Assembly (NCBI GenBank): GCA_016647705.1
Contig: CM028332.1
Location: 29,021,300-29,085,299, forward strand
From: Eucommia ulmoides
Lineage: Eukaryota; Streptophyta; Magnoliopsida; Garryales; Eucommiaceae
Direction: 5' to 3'
Length of the DNA stretch: 64,000 nucleotides
Shown here in pieces: positions 1 to 9,323 of this stretch. How positions within the stretch are numbered: the stretch's first letter is position 1; each line of letters begins with the position of its first letter. Under the pieces are notes generated by a model. The model ran no database searches. It had not been told where the DNA came from and worked only from the letters and a program-made list of their open reading frames with translations. A program made the translations under genes and the position numbers.

Positions 1-642
1 TAATAATGCAACATTACTTCTCATTTTGAACATGTTTGCAAAATTTAGAAAATATAGAAACAACTTTACTCTTCTTAGTTAGGAAAAACACCCATGTAAA
101 TCTAGAATAATCATCCACATTTACGAATGCATAAAATTTACCTCCTAAACTTGCAATGATATTCAGACCAAATAAATCAAGATGCAACAACTCAAGACAT
201 TTAGACATGGATGTATGCAACTTCTTCTTAAACGATTGTCTAGATTGTTTACCTAGTTGACATACATCACATACTTTATCTTTTTCATATTTTAATGTAA
301 GTAATTCACATACTAGACTTTTCTTAGACAGATTTGAAATTAACTACATACTAGTATGCCCAAGTTGTCTATGTCATAATCAACTATTCTCAGATAATGT
401 ATTTAAACATGATAAATTTGAGAAGATAAGTCATCAAGTAAACATGTATAAATATTTTCAAAACATGATGCAACAAGTAATATGCTACTATGATGCCCAT
501 TCTTAACGATCCATCTATCATGATCAAAAACCACATTATAACTTTTATCGCATAATTGACTAGTGCCAAGCAGGTTATGTTTAAGACTGTCTACTAATAT
601 AACATCTTTAATAGTAGTACAACCATTACCGATATTACCTGT
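1..642 (-). pseudogene. Copia-1 pol fragment: GAG-pre-integrase and integrase N-terminus
   Basis: Read on the minus strand, 403-642 encodes a GAG-pre-integrase region with the family phrase VDSLKHNLLGTSQLCDK, and 14-220 encodes the start of a Ty1/copia integrase core (LELLHLDLFG, then VDDYSRFTWVFF). Between them a frame-shifted stretch keeps the His-His-Cys-Cys zinc-finger residues (LGH, then CDVCQ). The catalytic first Asp of the DDE triad lies in LHLDL. The piece continues leftward out of the window. It is the downstream part of the element whose gag and protease lie at 7,550-9,226; the two were separated by the LTR element at 643-7,549. Several stops make it non-functional. The lineage looks the same as the plus-strand element at 35,691-43,062, whose protein is closely similar over this region. 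Confidence 0.85.
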
Positions 643-1990
643 TGATAGGTGCAATTTATCTATTTATTTTCAAGCCAATTTTGTTAGTTTTCTAGTATTT
701 TTATAGCGTTTTATTGTGTTTTAATACGTTTTTATTTATTTTGTCTTAAATTAGGTATTTGGGGTGAAAAGGGACTAAAACGGTCTACAAACGATCAAAG
801 CGATGGAAGAACGGTGGAAAAAAAGTGCAAAATGGCCAAATCCAGAACCTGCATCTACCTCTGCAGTGATGAAAATACAGAGAGCTCCACCGCTACAACG
901 GTCAAAATGCAGAGAGCTCTACCCCTGCAGTGGTCAAACCACCGCTGCAGCGATCATCTTCTACCGATCTATCCACCGCTGCAGCAGTCAGACGCTAGAT
1001 ATTTTAGGATATTTTAGATATTTTGATATATTTTGAATCCTATAAATATCGTCCCTATTTTCCCAAAACGAAGGTGGACGTTTTCGAGAGTCTTGAGAGT
1101 TCCAAGGTTATTCAACCAATAGAATATCACAACGCGAAGAAGGAGGAACCGTTCTTACAGCGATTTTAGCAACGGATCTTCGAATAACGGCTAATTTCCT
1201 CGTTTTTCTCTTTCTCTCTTAGATTGGTTGAATGTTTGTATATGTTTAGCTCGTTTCTAGTTGTATATAGGGCTATGGCCATGTGTAGCTAAACATATAT
1301 TGTCTAGGGCTTGATATACTTCACGAAAATATTGTTTAAATAAATCGATATTTTGTCAATGGTTGTTTATGTTTATCCGATTGTGTTTGCCATTATTCTA
1401 CGTTTATATGTTTGTTTAGATATACTGAGAATACAGGGTTTGACACTCGGGAGAGGTAACCCCGGATTCGAACTAGTGTTTAAACACAATGCGATGATCT
1501 AATAACTCGGGAGGGAGTTAGAAAGTGTGCAATCCGTGACATTGGGGCGAGCCTCATGTGACCAAGTGTTGTATAGATGCTCGAGGGGGACTTTGGCGTT
1601 GATGCGAAGTTACATATTCATTTACTTTACACTCGGGCGAGGTAGTGAATGAGATTTCGATACAAAGATTGTCGGATAGAATGAACGTCGTTAATGTAAA
1701 CTAGATTCAAACGAACACGTTTAAGTGGACGAAGTTAATCCCTAGGAAATAATTTCTCATGAACGTCATACCACTATATTAGTATAATTAGTTTAATTAA
1801 GTTAGTATTAGTATATTTATTATAAAAACTATATTTTTATCACCTAGATAAAGTTAAGTTATGATAATTATGGTACTCAACAATAATCTACATCAATTAC
1901 TGTGGATACGACAATCCTTACTCTTCCCACTCTACTAAAACTTGACATGTACACTTGTGGTAAAAGTAGTGACGTATTTACGCGCTACCA
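643..1990 (+). repeat. 5' LTR of the gag-only element
   Basis: Direct repeat of 6,115-7,549, starting TGATAGGTGC and ending GCGCTACCA, directly followed by a primer-binding site. It contains a cluster of imperfect CCGCTGCAGCGG-type palindromes at about 850-990 and a conserved block near 1,430-1,680 (TTTGACACTCGGGAGAGGTAACC). It is about 90 bp shorter than the 3' LTR, which carries a 59-bp internal duplication. Confidence 0.88.
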
Positions 1991-1991
1991 A

Positions 1992-2014
1992 GTTTTTAGC
2001 GCCGTTGTCGGGGA
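1992..2014 (+). other. Primer-binding site, tRNA-Asp-like
   Basis: Two bases after the 5' LTR the sequence reads TTTTTAGCGCCGTTGTCGGG. This closely resembles the TGGCGCCGTTGCCGGGGA site known from Athila/Tat elements, thought to pair with the 3' end of tRNA-Asp. It fixes the plus-strand orientation of the element. Confidence 0.7.
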
Positions 2015-2130
2015 TTGTGTTTTAGATTGTTGTTAATATTGTGAGTAAATAACTTGATTTTAATTTAAGCATTTATTTGGTTTATAATTTTTGTTTTGTA
2101 GTTTTTGTTTTTCCTGCAGGGTACTTGAAG

Positions 2131-2949
2131 ATGTTAGATCAACAGCTATTTTTGCGTTTCTTTCAACGAGATTTCGAGCCGTTTTACTGTGCTTGGGATC
2201 GATACAAGGAATTTCTATTCTAGTTTTCGAATAATTGTTTCTCAAGGGAGTGTCAACTGCTGAACTTCCTTGATGGGTTATTAGCCGCAACTAGAATGCG
2301 GGTTGAAAGAGAAAACGGTACCACTTCTTTCGACCAACTAATCGCGGATGAAGCCTATTGGTTGTTGGAAGACATGGCCGAGTTTGATTTTCAGCATTGG
2401 AATTATTCACCAAGTAACCAAAGCTTGGAGGATAGTTTCACCATTTCGGAGCCATGGATTAACACCCCAAACCAATATGTTGAGTCTTCCCCCGCATTGG
2501 AAATCATGTTCGCTGAATTTATGGGGGAGACTTAAGCGTTTTGGAGGAAAACTAATGACAGGATCAATGAGTATGAGGATCGTCTTGATAATATTGAGAT
2601 GGTCTATGCCGAAATTGATGCGACCGTAACGTTTCTTCAGACGCAAATCAGTCAGCTAATCTGCTTTATTGAGGCCTAGTCAGAAGTGGTGGCATTGGGA
2701 GACCCAAATACCATATGCATTGAAAGCCACCGGGAAGAACCAGAAACGAGCGGAAGGAGCTTGGGAGCATTCAATTATGATTATTCAAATGAGACGGGAA
2801 CCCAAGCATGGATCGACGATTGTGATTCTTCACCATTGGAGATCCAAATTATGATGTCACTACCGATCCAAGACAATAACATCTATGAGGATCCGATGTG
2901 GCTCACTTGTCATTCGCCGCCATTAGCAACGTTATTTCATGCCCACTAA
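2131..2949 (+). pseudogene. Decayed gag of the non-autonomous LTR element
   Basis: From the ATG at 2,131 one single reading frame runs 273 codons to a stop at 2,947-2,949, broken only by three in-frame stops (2,221 TAG, 2,533 TAA, 2,677 TAG) and no frameshift. The N-terminal part resembles the retrotransposon gag domain (PF03732 type) of Athila/Tat: FYCAWDRYKEFL matches the family's EAWERFKELL block, LLNFLDGLLAATR matches FYNGLLPATR, and DEAYWLLEDMA matches DEAYELLENMA. Further on, a short helical stretch ends TFLQTQISQL, like the LETQIGQL motif found late in these gags. The C-terminal 90 codons (acidic, starting SEVVALGDP) I do not recognise. Identification is by motif memory only. Confidence 0.7.
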
Positions 2950-3572
2950 GTACATGAGCCGGTGGAGAATCTTGTTGGAAGCTCGAGCCATACAATGTCA
3001 AATCTCACCAGTCTTGAGGGCGTACTGAATCAAGACCCATATGTTGTGTTGTACGACACTTACTATGGGCAGAAGCCGCTCTTTGACGAGTACTTTTCCA
3101 TGTGGGGCCGAGGAAAATAAACTACGCACTTATTGGGAGGCAACCCAAGTCAAAAATAAGTTAAATCCATCACTGCCGAATTCATTCAAAGGCGAGCTTG
3201 TCTCGCCTCCCAGGTACGTGTTCTAAACCCCCTTCGTTAGCATACTTTATTTCAAATGTTAAGATTGATGATTGGGATATTCTGGACACTGACTGTTTTA
3301 AGTTTGGGGGTGATGTGTTGTATGTTAGTATTTTAGTATGTTAGTATGTTTAAATGTTGTTTAGTTTATTGTGTGCATGTTTGTTTAGTGTAGAATGTGT
3401 TTATGTTTGTTGTTGTTGCGTGCTGAGTTTTGCGTTCAACTAGGCCATTACCCGATAATGAAATTATCCCCTAGTTATTTTTCGAGGTCAAGGGTAATGC
3501 CCATTCATGTGTGTTCTGTGTGTTTGGTATGTCGTTTTGGTAAAAGTTATTGTGAATCCTAATTTGCACGAG
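2950..3572 (+). other. Non-coding internal region of the gag-only element
   Basis: No credible gene. Near 3,130-3,150 is TTATTGGGAGGCAACCCAAG, and near 3,298 TTTTAAGTTTGGGGGTGATG; both motifs recur after the coding part of Athila/Tat-type elements. Together with the missing pol this suggests a deletion derivative in which sequence after gag was joined directly to the 3' non-coding part. Confidence 0.5.
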
Positions 3573-3577
3573 CACGT
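3573..3577. repeat. Target-site duplication CACGT, left copy
   Basis: Exact 5-bp match to 4,973-4,977 on the other side of the solo LTR. Confidence 0.8.
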
Positions 3578-4972
3578 TGATAGGTGTGATTTATCTATTT
3601 ATTCCCAAGCCAGTTTTGATAGTTTTAGAGTATTTTTATAGCATTTTTATATGTTTTAATATGTTTATATTCTTTTTGGTATAAATTAGGTGTGTGTGGG
3701 TGAAAAGGCATGAAAACGGATCATAAACGATGAAATCAGATCAAAAACGGTGGGGAAACAAGCATGGAGGCAATATTTTGAAAATTGGCCCACCGCCGTG
3801 GCGGTGAATATGCAGAGAGGTGCCTTTTCTTGCTGAAAGCCCACCGCCGAGGCAATGAAATTGCAGAAAGGTTCTAGATTCCACCGTTGACTCCACCGCT
3901 ACGGTGAAGATCAAACCGACATACCCACCACCACGGCAGTGAATCCATATCTGCGGTGGTCATTCTGCACATAGAATTAGATATTTATTTTGATATTTTG
4001 CTCCCTATATATTGCTCATCTCCTCTCCTCCGGCCAAATGACACCCCCTAAGCCCCTTAGAACATATTTAGGGTTAGGTTGAGAGGTTTTTTAGGGAGAG
4101 CTCACAACCCGAAGAATAAGAAGAAAAAGGAAGCGATCGTTCAACTGTTTTAGCGCCAAATGATATCAGCAAACTCTTTCATTTCTTTTCTTTATTTTCT
4201 TAATTTCGGTAGTTGTTGAACATGTTTAGCTCATTTTACATTCTATATATGGTTATGGTCATTGGCTAAACATGAATTTTTTAGGGATTAATATAAATTT
4301 AGGAATATGTTGTTTGATTGAATTATGTTTCGTTAGCGGTTGTTTTTCGATGTTTGATTGTGTTTATCATCTTTGTATTGTTTGTATGCTTACAATGATA
4401 TATAGAAAATACGGGGTTTGACACTCGGGAGAGGTAACCTCAGATTCGGACTAGGTTAGACACAACGCGACGATCCAATAACCCGGGAGGGAGTTGGAAA
4501 GTGTACAATCAATGACGTTGGGGTGAGACTCATGTGAGCTAGCGTTGTTATGATGTTGAGGGGGATTTCTTCGTTGACGCGAAGTCGCATATTCACTCGT
4601 CTTACACTCGGGAGAGGTGGCAAGTGAGTTTATGAACCGAGATTGCTGGATAAGTCGAATGCCGTAAACGTAAACTAAAACGAAATCAAACGCATTTAAG
4701 TAAATGAAATTAATCCCTAGACAATCGTTTCCCTTAACCATCTCAAAATAGTATTATAGTTTAATTAGATTAATTAGTATTTTAGTATTATTTTTTATTA
4801 ATTATAAATTACATCTTTACCGCCTAGATAAAATTAGGTTATGATACTCGCGGTACTCGATAATAATCTCAACCATTCCCTGTGGACACAATACCCTTAC
4901 TCTCCCAACCTATACTAAAATTTGACCCGTACACTTGCGGTATAAGTGGCGTACGTTAATTACGCGCCACCA
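3578..4972 (+). mobile_element. Solo LTR of a related family member
   Basis: A 1,395-bp sequence starting TGATAGGTGTG and ending GCGCCACCA is homologous along its length to the LTRs at 643-1,990 and 6,115-7,549, including the GACACTCGGGAGAGGTAACC block, but is clearly more diverged from them than they are from each other. It is flanked by an exact 5-bp duplication CACGT (3,573-3,577 and 4,973-4,977). An intact duplication around one LTR is the signature of insertion followed by LTR-LTR recombination. Its palindrome cluster (3,790-3,960) has changed sequence (CCACCGCCGTGGCGGTG) but kept its symmetry. Confidence 0.88.
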
Positions 4973-4977
4973 CACGT
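4973..4977. repeat. Target-site duplication CACGT, right copy
   Basis: Exact match to 3,573-3,577; flanks the solo LTR. Confidence 0.8.
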
Positions 4978-6114
4978 AGACTCAATGTACAGTTATTCAA
5001 TTGATTTAAGGCCAATTATCGATTAGCCAAACTTATGACAATTTTGAGGATTCTAGCACATGATTGGGGAAAACATGAGGCAAAATCCTAGGCGAGGTAG
5101 TTCAGGAGACATGATTTAGGCATTCATTTTGTCGCTTGAGCCTTTGAAGCTTACCTTGTAAAATGTTTATCCCTCGTTACCTTGTTGAAGCCAATATGCC
5201 GTTTCAATTCTGAACACGTAACAAATACCATGGTCAATTGAATTTTTTCCAAACCTATATCGCTAAACCGAAGGCACAATTTGAGTGAATCAAGTTAGCA
5301 TTCGTGTATGCTACTTGAAGTGAGCGGTTGGGTTTAGAGCGAACTTTTGATCGATTCGGTATTCGAGATACTTACTTGTTATTTTTTTTTCTTTTGTTTT
5401 AACCACACCCATAAAATTGTAATAATCGAATAAGTTTGGAGGTATGGTATGTTGTTAAAAAAAAAAAAATAATAACATAACATATGTAAATATTGTTCAA
5501 TTTACGTTTCATTTGATAAGTGAGTATGTCGGTCTTAAATGTTTGTACATAGATTGTTTCAAAATTATCTATGGGAGTTCGAGTGTGAGTGTGTCAAGCA
5601 TTGTGCCTTGGGTATCGTTAAGTTAACAAAGTTAAACATGTTTTATATTATCGATATACCCTTGGCCATGTTCCAAACCGAACCAAGTCCTTTTGATCTT
5701 TATGAATTTCCAAGCCTACATTAGTGGAGAGTGGAACCCAATCAGGCGTATAGATATCCTAATCCTTTTCGATTTAAGTCATGAACTTCATTGGTGGATA
5801 ATCTAATCCGATTGTTGATTAGTTATATTATTGAGTCTCACACACACACGTTGAAAGGATTTAGAATGTCGTTTACCATTATTGAATGTCGAAATTCTAG
5901 AACATCACATAGTGCATTTTACCACCTGAACTCGATATGATTGGGGGTTGTTGAGGGCAAATGTTTTGGTCAATAGCTGAATTCAAAACTCACATATTGT
6001 TATGTTTAGGTTATTTGTGTTTAGGTTGTTCAAGTTAGTTAATTTAGTTGTATTTTTCATTTTAGTGTGAGTCTTTTGCTTGAGGACTAGCAAAATTCAA
6101 AGTTTGGAAGTATT
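4978..6114 (+). other. 3' internal region and polypurine tract of the gag-only element
   Basis: No coding sequence is recognisable; the longest open stretch (5,539-5,724) resembles nothing I know. The end (about 6,070-6,114) reads CTTTTGCTTGAGGACTAGC then AAAGTTTGGAAG directly before the 3' LTR. GCTTGAGGACAAGCAA followed by a purine-rich AAGTTTGGGG is the usual polypurine end of Athila/Tat-type elements, here degraded. Confidence 0.6.
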
Positions 6115-7549
6115 TGATAGGTATAATTTATCTATTTATTTCCAAGTTAGTTTTGTTAGTTTTCGAGTATTTTATAGCGTTTTATTGTGTTTTAATACGT
6201 TTTTATTTATTTTGTCTCAAATTATGTATTTGGGGTGAAAAGGGACTAAAACAGTCTATAAACGATCAAAACAGTAGAAGAACGATGGAGAAAAATAGCA
6301 AAACAGCCAAATCCAGAACTTGCATCCACCACTGCAGCAATGAACCACCGCTATAGCGGTGAAAATATAGAGAGTTTGCTGAAACTCCACCGTTGTAGCT
6401 GTCAAAATGCAGAGAGCTCCACCGCTGCAGAGGTCACCCGCTATCGACCTATCCACCGCTGCAACGGCGATCCCACCGCTGCAGCGGTTAGGCACTAGAT
6501 ATTTTAGGTTATTTTAGATATTTTGAGATATTTTAAATCCTATAAATATCGTCCCTATTCTCCCCAAACAAAGGTGGACGTTTCCAGGAGTCTTGAGAGC
6601 TCTAAGGTTATTTGACCAATAGAATATCACAACGCGAAGAAGAATGAAGCGTTCTCAGAGTGCTTTTAGTGATGGATCTTCGGATAATGGCTAGTTTCCT
6701 CGTTTCTCTCTTTGTCTCTTAGATTGGTTAAATGTTTGTGTATGTTTAGCTCGTTTCTAGTTATATATAGGGCTACGACCATGTGTAGCTAAACATATAT
6801 TGTCTAGGGCTTGATGTATTACATGAAAACGTTGTTGGGATAAATCGATGTTTTTTTAATGGTTGTTCATGTTTATCTGATTGTATTTTTCGTTATTCCA
6901 TGTTTATATGCTTGTTTAAATATACTGAGAATACGGGGTTTGACACTCGGGAGAGGTAACCCTGGATTCGGATTAGGGTTTAAACACAACGCGACGATCT
7001 AATAACCTAGGAGAGAGTTAGAAAGTGTGCAATCCGTGACGTTGGGGCGAGACTCATGTGACCAAGTGTCGTATAGACGCTCGAAGAGGACTTCGACATC
7101 CACGCGAAGTCACATATTTATTCACTTTATACTCGGGAGAGGTAGTGAATGAGATTTCGATACAGAGATTGTCAGATAAGATGAACGTCGTTAATGTAAA
7201 CTAGATTGAAACGAACACGTTTAAGTAGACGAAGTTAATCACTAGGCAATAATTACCCATAAACGTCATACCACTATATTAGTATAATTAATTTAATTAA
7301 CTTAGTATTAGTATATTTATTATAAAAACTACATTTGTTTCGCCTAGATAAAGTTAGGTTTTAGTATTAGTATATTTATTATAAAAACTACATTTTTTTC
7401 GCCTAGATAAAGTTAGGTTATGATAATTACGGTACTCAACAATAATCCACACCAATTCCTTTGGATACGACAACCCTTACTCTTCCCACTTTACTAAAAC
7501 TTGACCCGTACACTTGCGGTAAAAGTAGTAACGTATTTACGCGCTACCA
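6115..7549 (+). repeat. 3' LTR of the gag-only element
   Basis: Direct repeat of 643-1,990, with the same palindrome cluster (about 6,325-6,490). A 59-bp tandem duplication at about 7,302-7,419 (TTAGTATTAGTATATTTATT... repeated) is absent from the 5' LTR and accounts for most of the length difference, so it arose after insertion or in only one LTR. Confidence 0.87.
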
Positions 7550-7554
7550 CCTGC
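7550..7554. repeat. Target-site duplication CCTGC, right copy
   Basis: Pairs with CCTGT at 638-642. The copia reading frame predicts CCTGC as the original, so the left copy carries a C-to-T change. Confidence 0.7.
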
Positions 7555-7722
7555 ACCGATAATTTTACCCTTTGCGCTGTCTTCAAACGTCACATAATCT
7601 CCGTCTTTAGGTGTCAAAGATGTGAATTTTTTTTTGTCACCCATCATGTGCCAGGAACAACCACTATCCAAGAACCATTTTTCTTGTCTATTGATGTTTT
7701 CAGAATATCCTGCAAGGGGCAT
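7555..7722 (-). pseudogene. Copia-1 protease domain
   Basis: Minus-strand frame with the copia protease signature WFLDSGCSWHMMGD followed by KKFTSLTPKDGDYVTF and AKGKIIGAG. The Asp-Ser-Gly active-site triplet is intact here, unlike the plus-strand relative at 38,333, where the Gly is Ser. The frame is cut at its C-terminal side by the insertion at 643-7,549 and resumes at position 642. Non-functional because of the split and stops on both sides. Confidence 0.85.
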
Positions 7723-9226
7723 CTCAAATAATTCCTAAGTGGTACCTAATCTAAGTATATCCGATCTTGTTAGTCAGGACAGTTTTAGTTCCTTTAGAAA
7801 CCCAAACTTGTCTGCATTTAGATACCTTAGAAAAACATTTACTAATCATATGCCTCACTATGTTACATTTAAAACATCTAACAAGATTTCTCGTTTCCTA
7901 AAGAATTTATGATTTTTTTTTTGTTTTAGATTTTTCTAAAACCCAATTTTATTCTTATCAAATATACCTCTTGAACTCCCCAAAAGCACTTTTACCACTT
8001 GTGAATTTGAGAACAATCGAACGTAAATCCGAAACGTTTGATTTCAATTCAATATTTTCATATTCAAATTTCATCACTTGCCTATTAAGTGTGATAATTG
8101 TACTTTGTAGGACATTAATTTGAGAACACTTGTTTTTATAATCATGTGTTAGTTTTTGATATAAATCAAATAAATCATCGAAATCTAAAGGGTAAGAACT
8201 AGAACATTTTGCTATCTAATCTCCAGTGGCCATCAAGGCAAGCATGGATGAATCATCACTGCTCTATTTTTTCGAGCTTCTCAACTCTGAGTCATCCCAG
8301 ATGGATTTCATTGATTTCTTCTTACTATTCTTTACATTTTCTTTTCCTTTCTCTTTTCTTTTTTTTTTCCTTCTTTGGTTTGGGACTGTTGGATTGGAAG
8401 TGCCCGTTCTTGTGACAGTTAAAGAATTCAACATTACTCATGTTGATGTTCTTATTTCCACAGAACGTTCGTCGAGTCATCTTTCTGAAATTCTTCGTGA
8501 GAAGCGCCATGTCCTTTTTTTGCTTGTTGTCAAGACTAATGTCATCACTACCATCTCATTCCTCATTTTTTTGAACTTTCAATGCGAATGATCTCTTTTT
8601 GATATTGATTGTTTCATCCTTATATCCTTGTATCGTCATCTCAAGGGTCATTAGATTTCCAATAAGCTCATCAATGGTATAGACTATGAAATCTTTAGCT
8701 TCCTCTATGGTGGTTATTTTTTTCTCTCAGACTTTAGTCAATGATCTTAGAATTTTTCGTACTTTGTCCTCCATAAAATAAGGATTTCCGAGTTGACCCA
8801 GGTTGGTGCAGATATTATTTAATCTCGAGTACGTTTCAGGAATAGATTTTGTTCACCCATTCTGAATAGTTCGAATTGACAAACTAAGGCATTGATCTTG
8901 GACTGTTTCACTTGATTTGTCCCTTCGTGTGTGATTTGCAATGTAACCCACATTTCCGTTGCCGATCCACAACTTGAAACTCTGGTATATTCATTTGTAT
9001 CTAAAGAACAAAATAGAATGTTAATAGCTTGAGAATTAATAGACAATTTATGTTGATCCGAGGGACTCAGTTGTTCATTCTTCTTAATAACTCCATTCTC
9101 ATTAGGAATGAATGGACCATCCTCAATGGCCAGCCACACATCATAATTATTGGTTTGAATAAATGCTATCATTTTGTCCTTCCAGAATGAGTAATTATCA
9201 CCGGCAAACAATGGTGGACAGTGCAT
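7723..9226 (-). pseudogene. Copia-1 gag
   Basis: The start is at 9,226 (MHCPPLFAGDNYSFWKDKM), a typical copia gag opening (PPLF-G-NYxxWK) followed by a UBN2-like helical region ending KINALVCQFELFRMGEQ. Frames are then broken. A basic stretch at 8,325-8,510 holds a relic zinc knuckle (VEFFNCHKNGHFQSNS) in which the first Cys is Phe and the last is Ser, so it could not bind zinc normally. The part at about 7,980-8,230 corresponds to the coiled region found intact in the relative at 37,773-38,090. The primer-binding site and LTR lie directly upstream, to the right. Confidence 0.82.
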
Positions 9227-9308
9227 AGACTACCCATCACCTAGAGTGTCTATGGGGTACGCCATGTGATCTTTCTTAATTAGGATTTTAAGCCAAACTA
9301 ACTAAATC

Positions 9309-9322
9309 AGCTCTGGTACCAA
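9309..9322 (-). other. Primer-binding site of Copia-1 (initiator tRNA-Met)
   Basis: Plus-strand AGCTCTGGTACCA reads TGGTACCAGAGCT on the minus strand, one change from the canonical TGGTATCAGAGC complementary to initiator tRNA-Met. It lies two bases inside the LTR edge, fixing Copia-1 on the minus strand. Confidence 0.75.
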
Positions 9323-9323
9323 T

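Larger units (their letters stand above)
643..7549 (+). mobile_element. Non-autonomous LTR retrotransposon, gag-only (TR-GAG/LARD-like, Athila/Tat type)
   Basis: Two long direct repeats (643-1,990 and 6,115-7,549), both starting TGATAGG and ending CTACCA, flank an internal region with a primer-binding site, one decayed gag frame and a polypurine tract but no protease, reverse transcriptase or integrase. The insertion interrupts a copia reading frame precisely: the copia protein reads ...KIIGAG on the right of the element and resumes NIGNG on its left. Flanks are CCTGT (638-642) and CCTGC (7,550-7,554), a 5-bp target-site duplication with one transition. Minus the nested solo LTR, the internal part is about 2.7 kb. 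Such elements must borrow pol proteins from an autonomous partner; the leader and 3' motifs point to the Athila/Tat branch of Ty3/gypsy (inference). Confidence 0.85.

Noticed and set aside
8226-8591. Plus-strand 121-codon frame with hydrophobic stretch
   Set aside because: It is the reverse complement of the Lys-rich Copia-1 gag and zinc-knuckle region.
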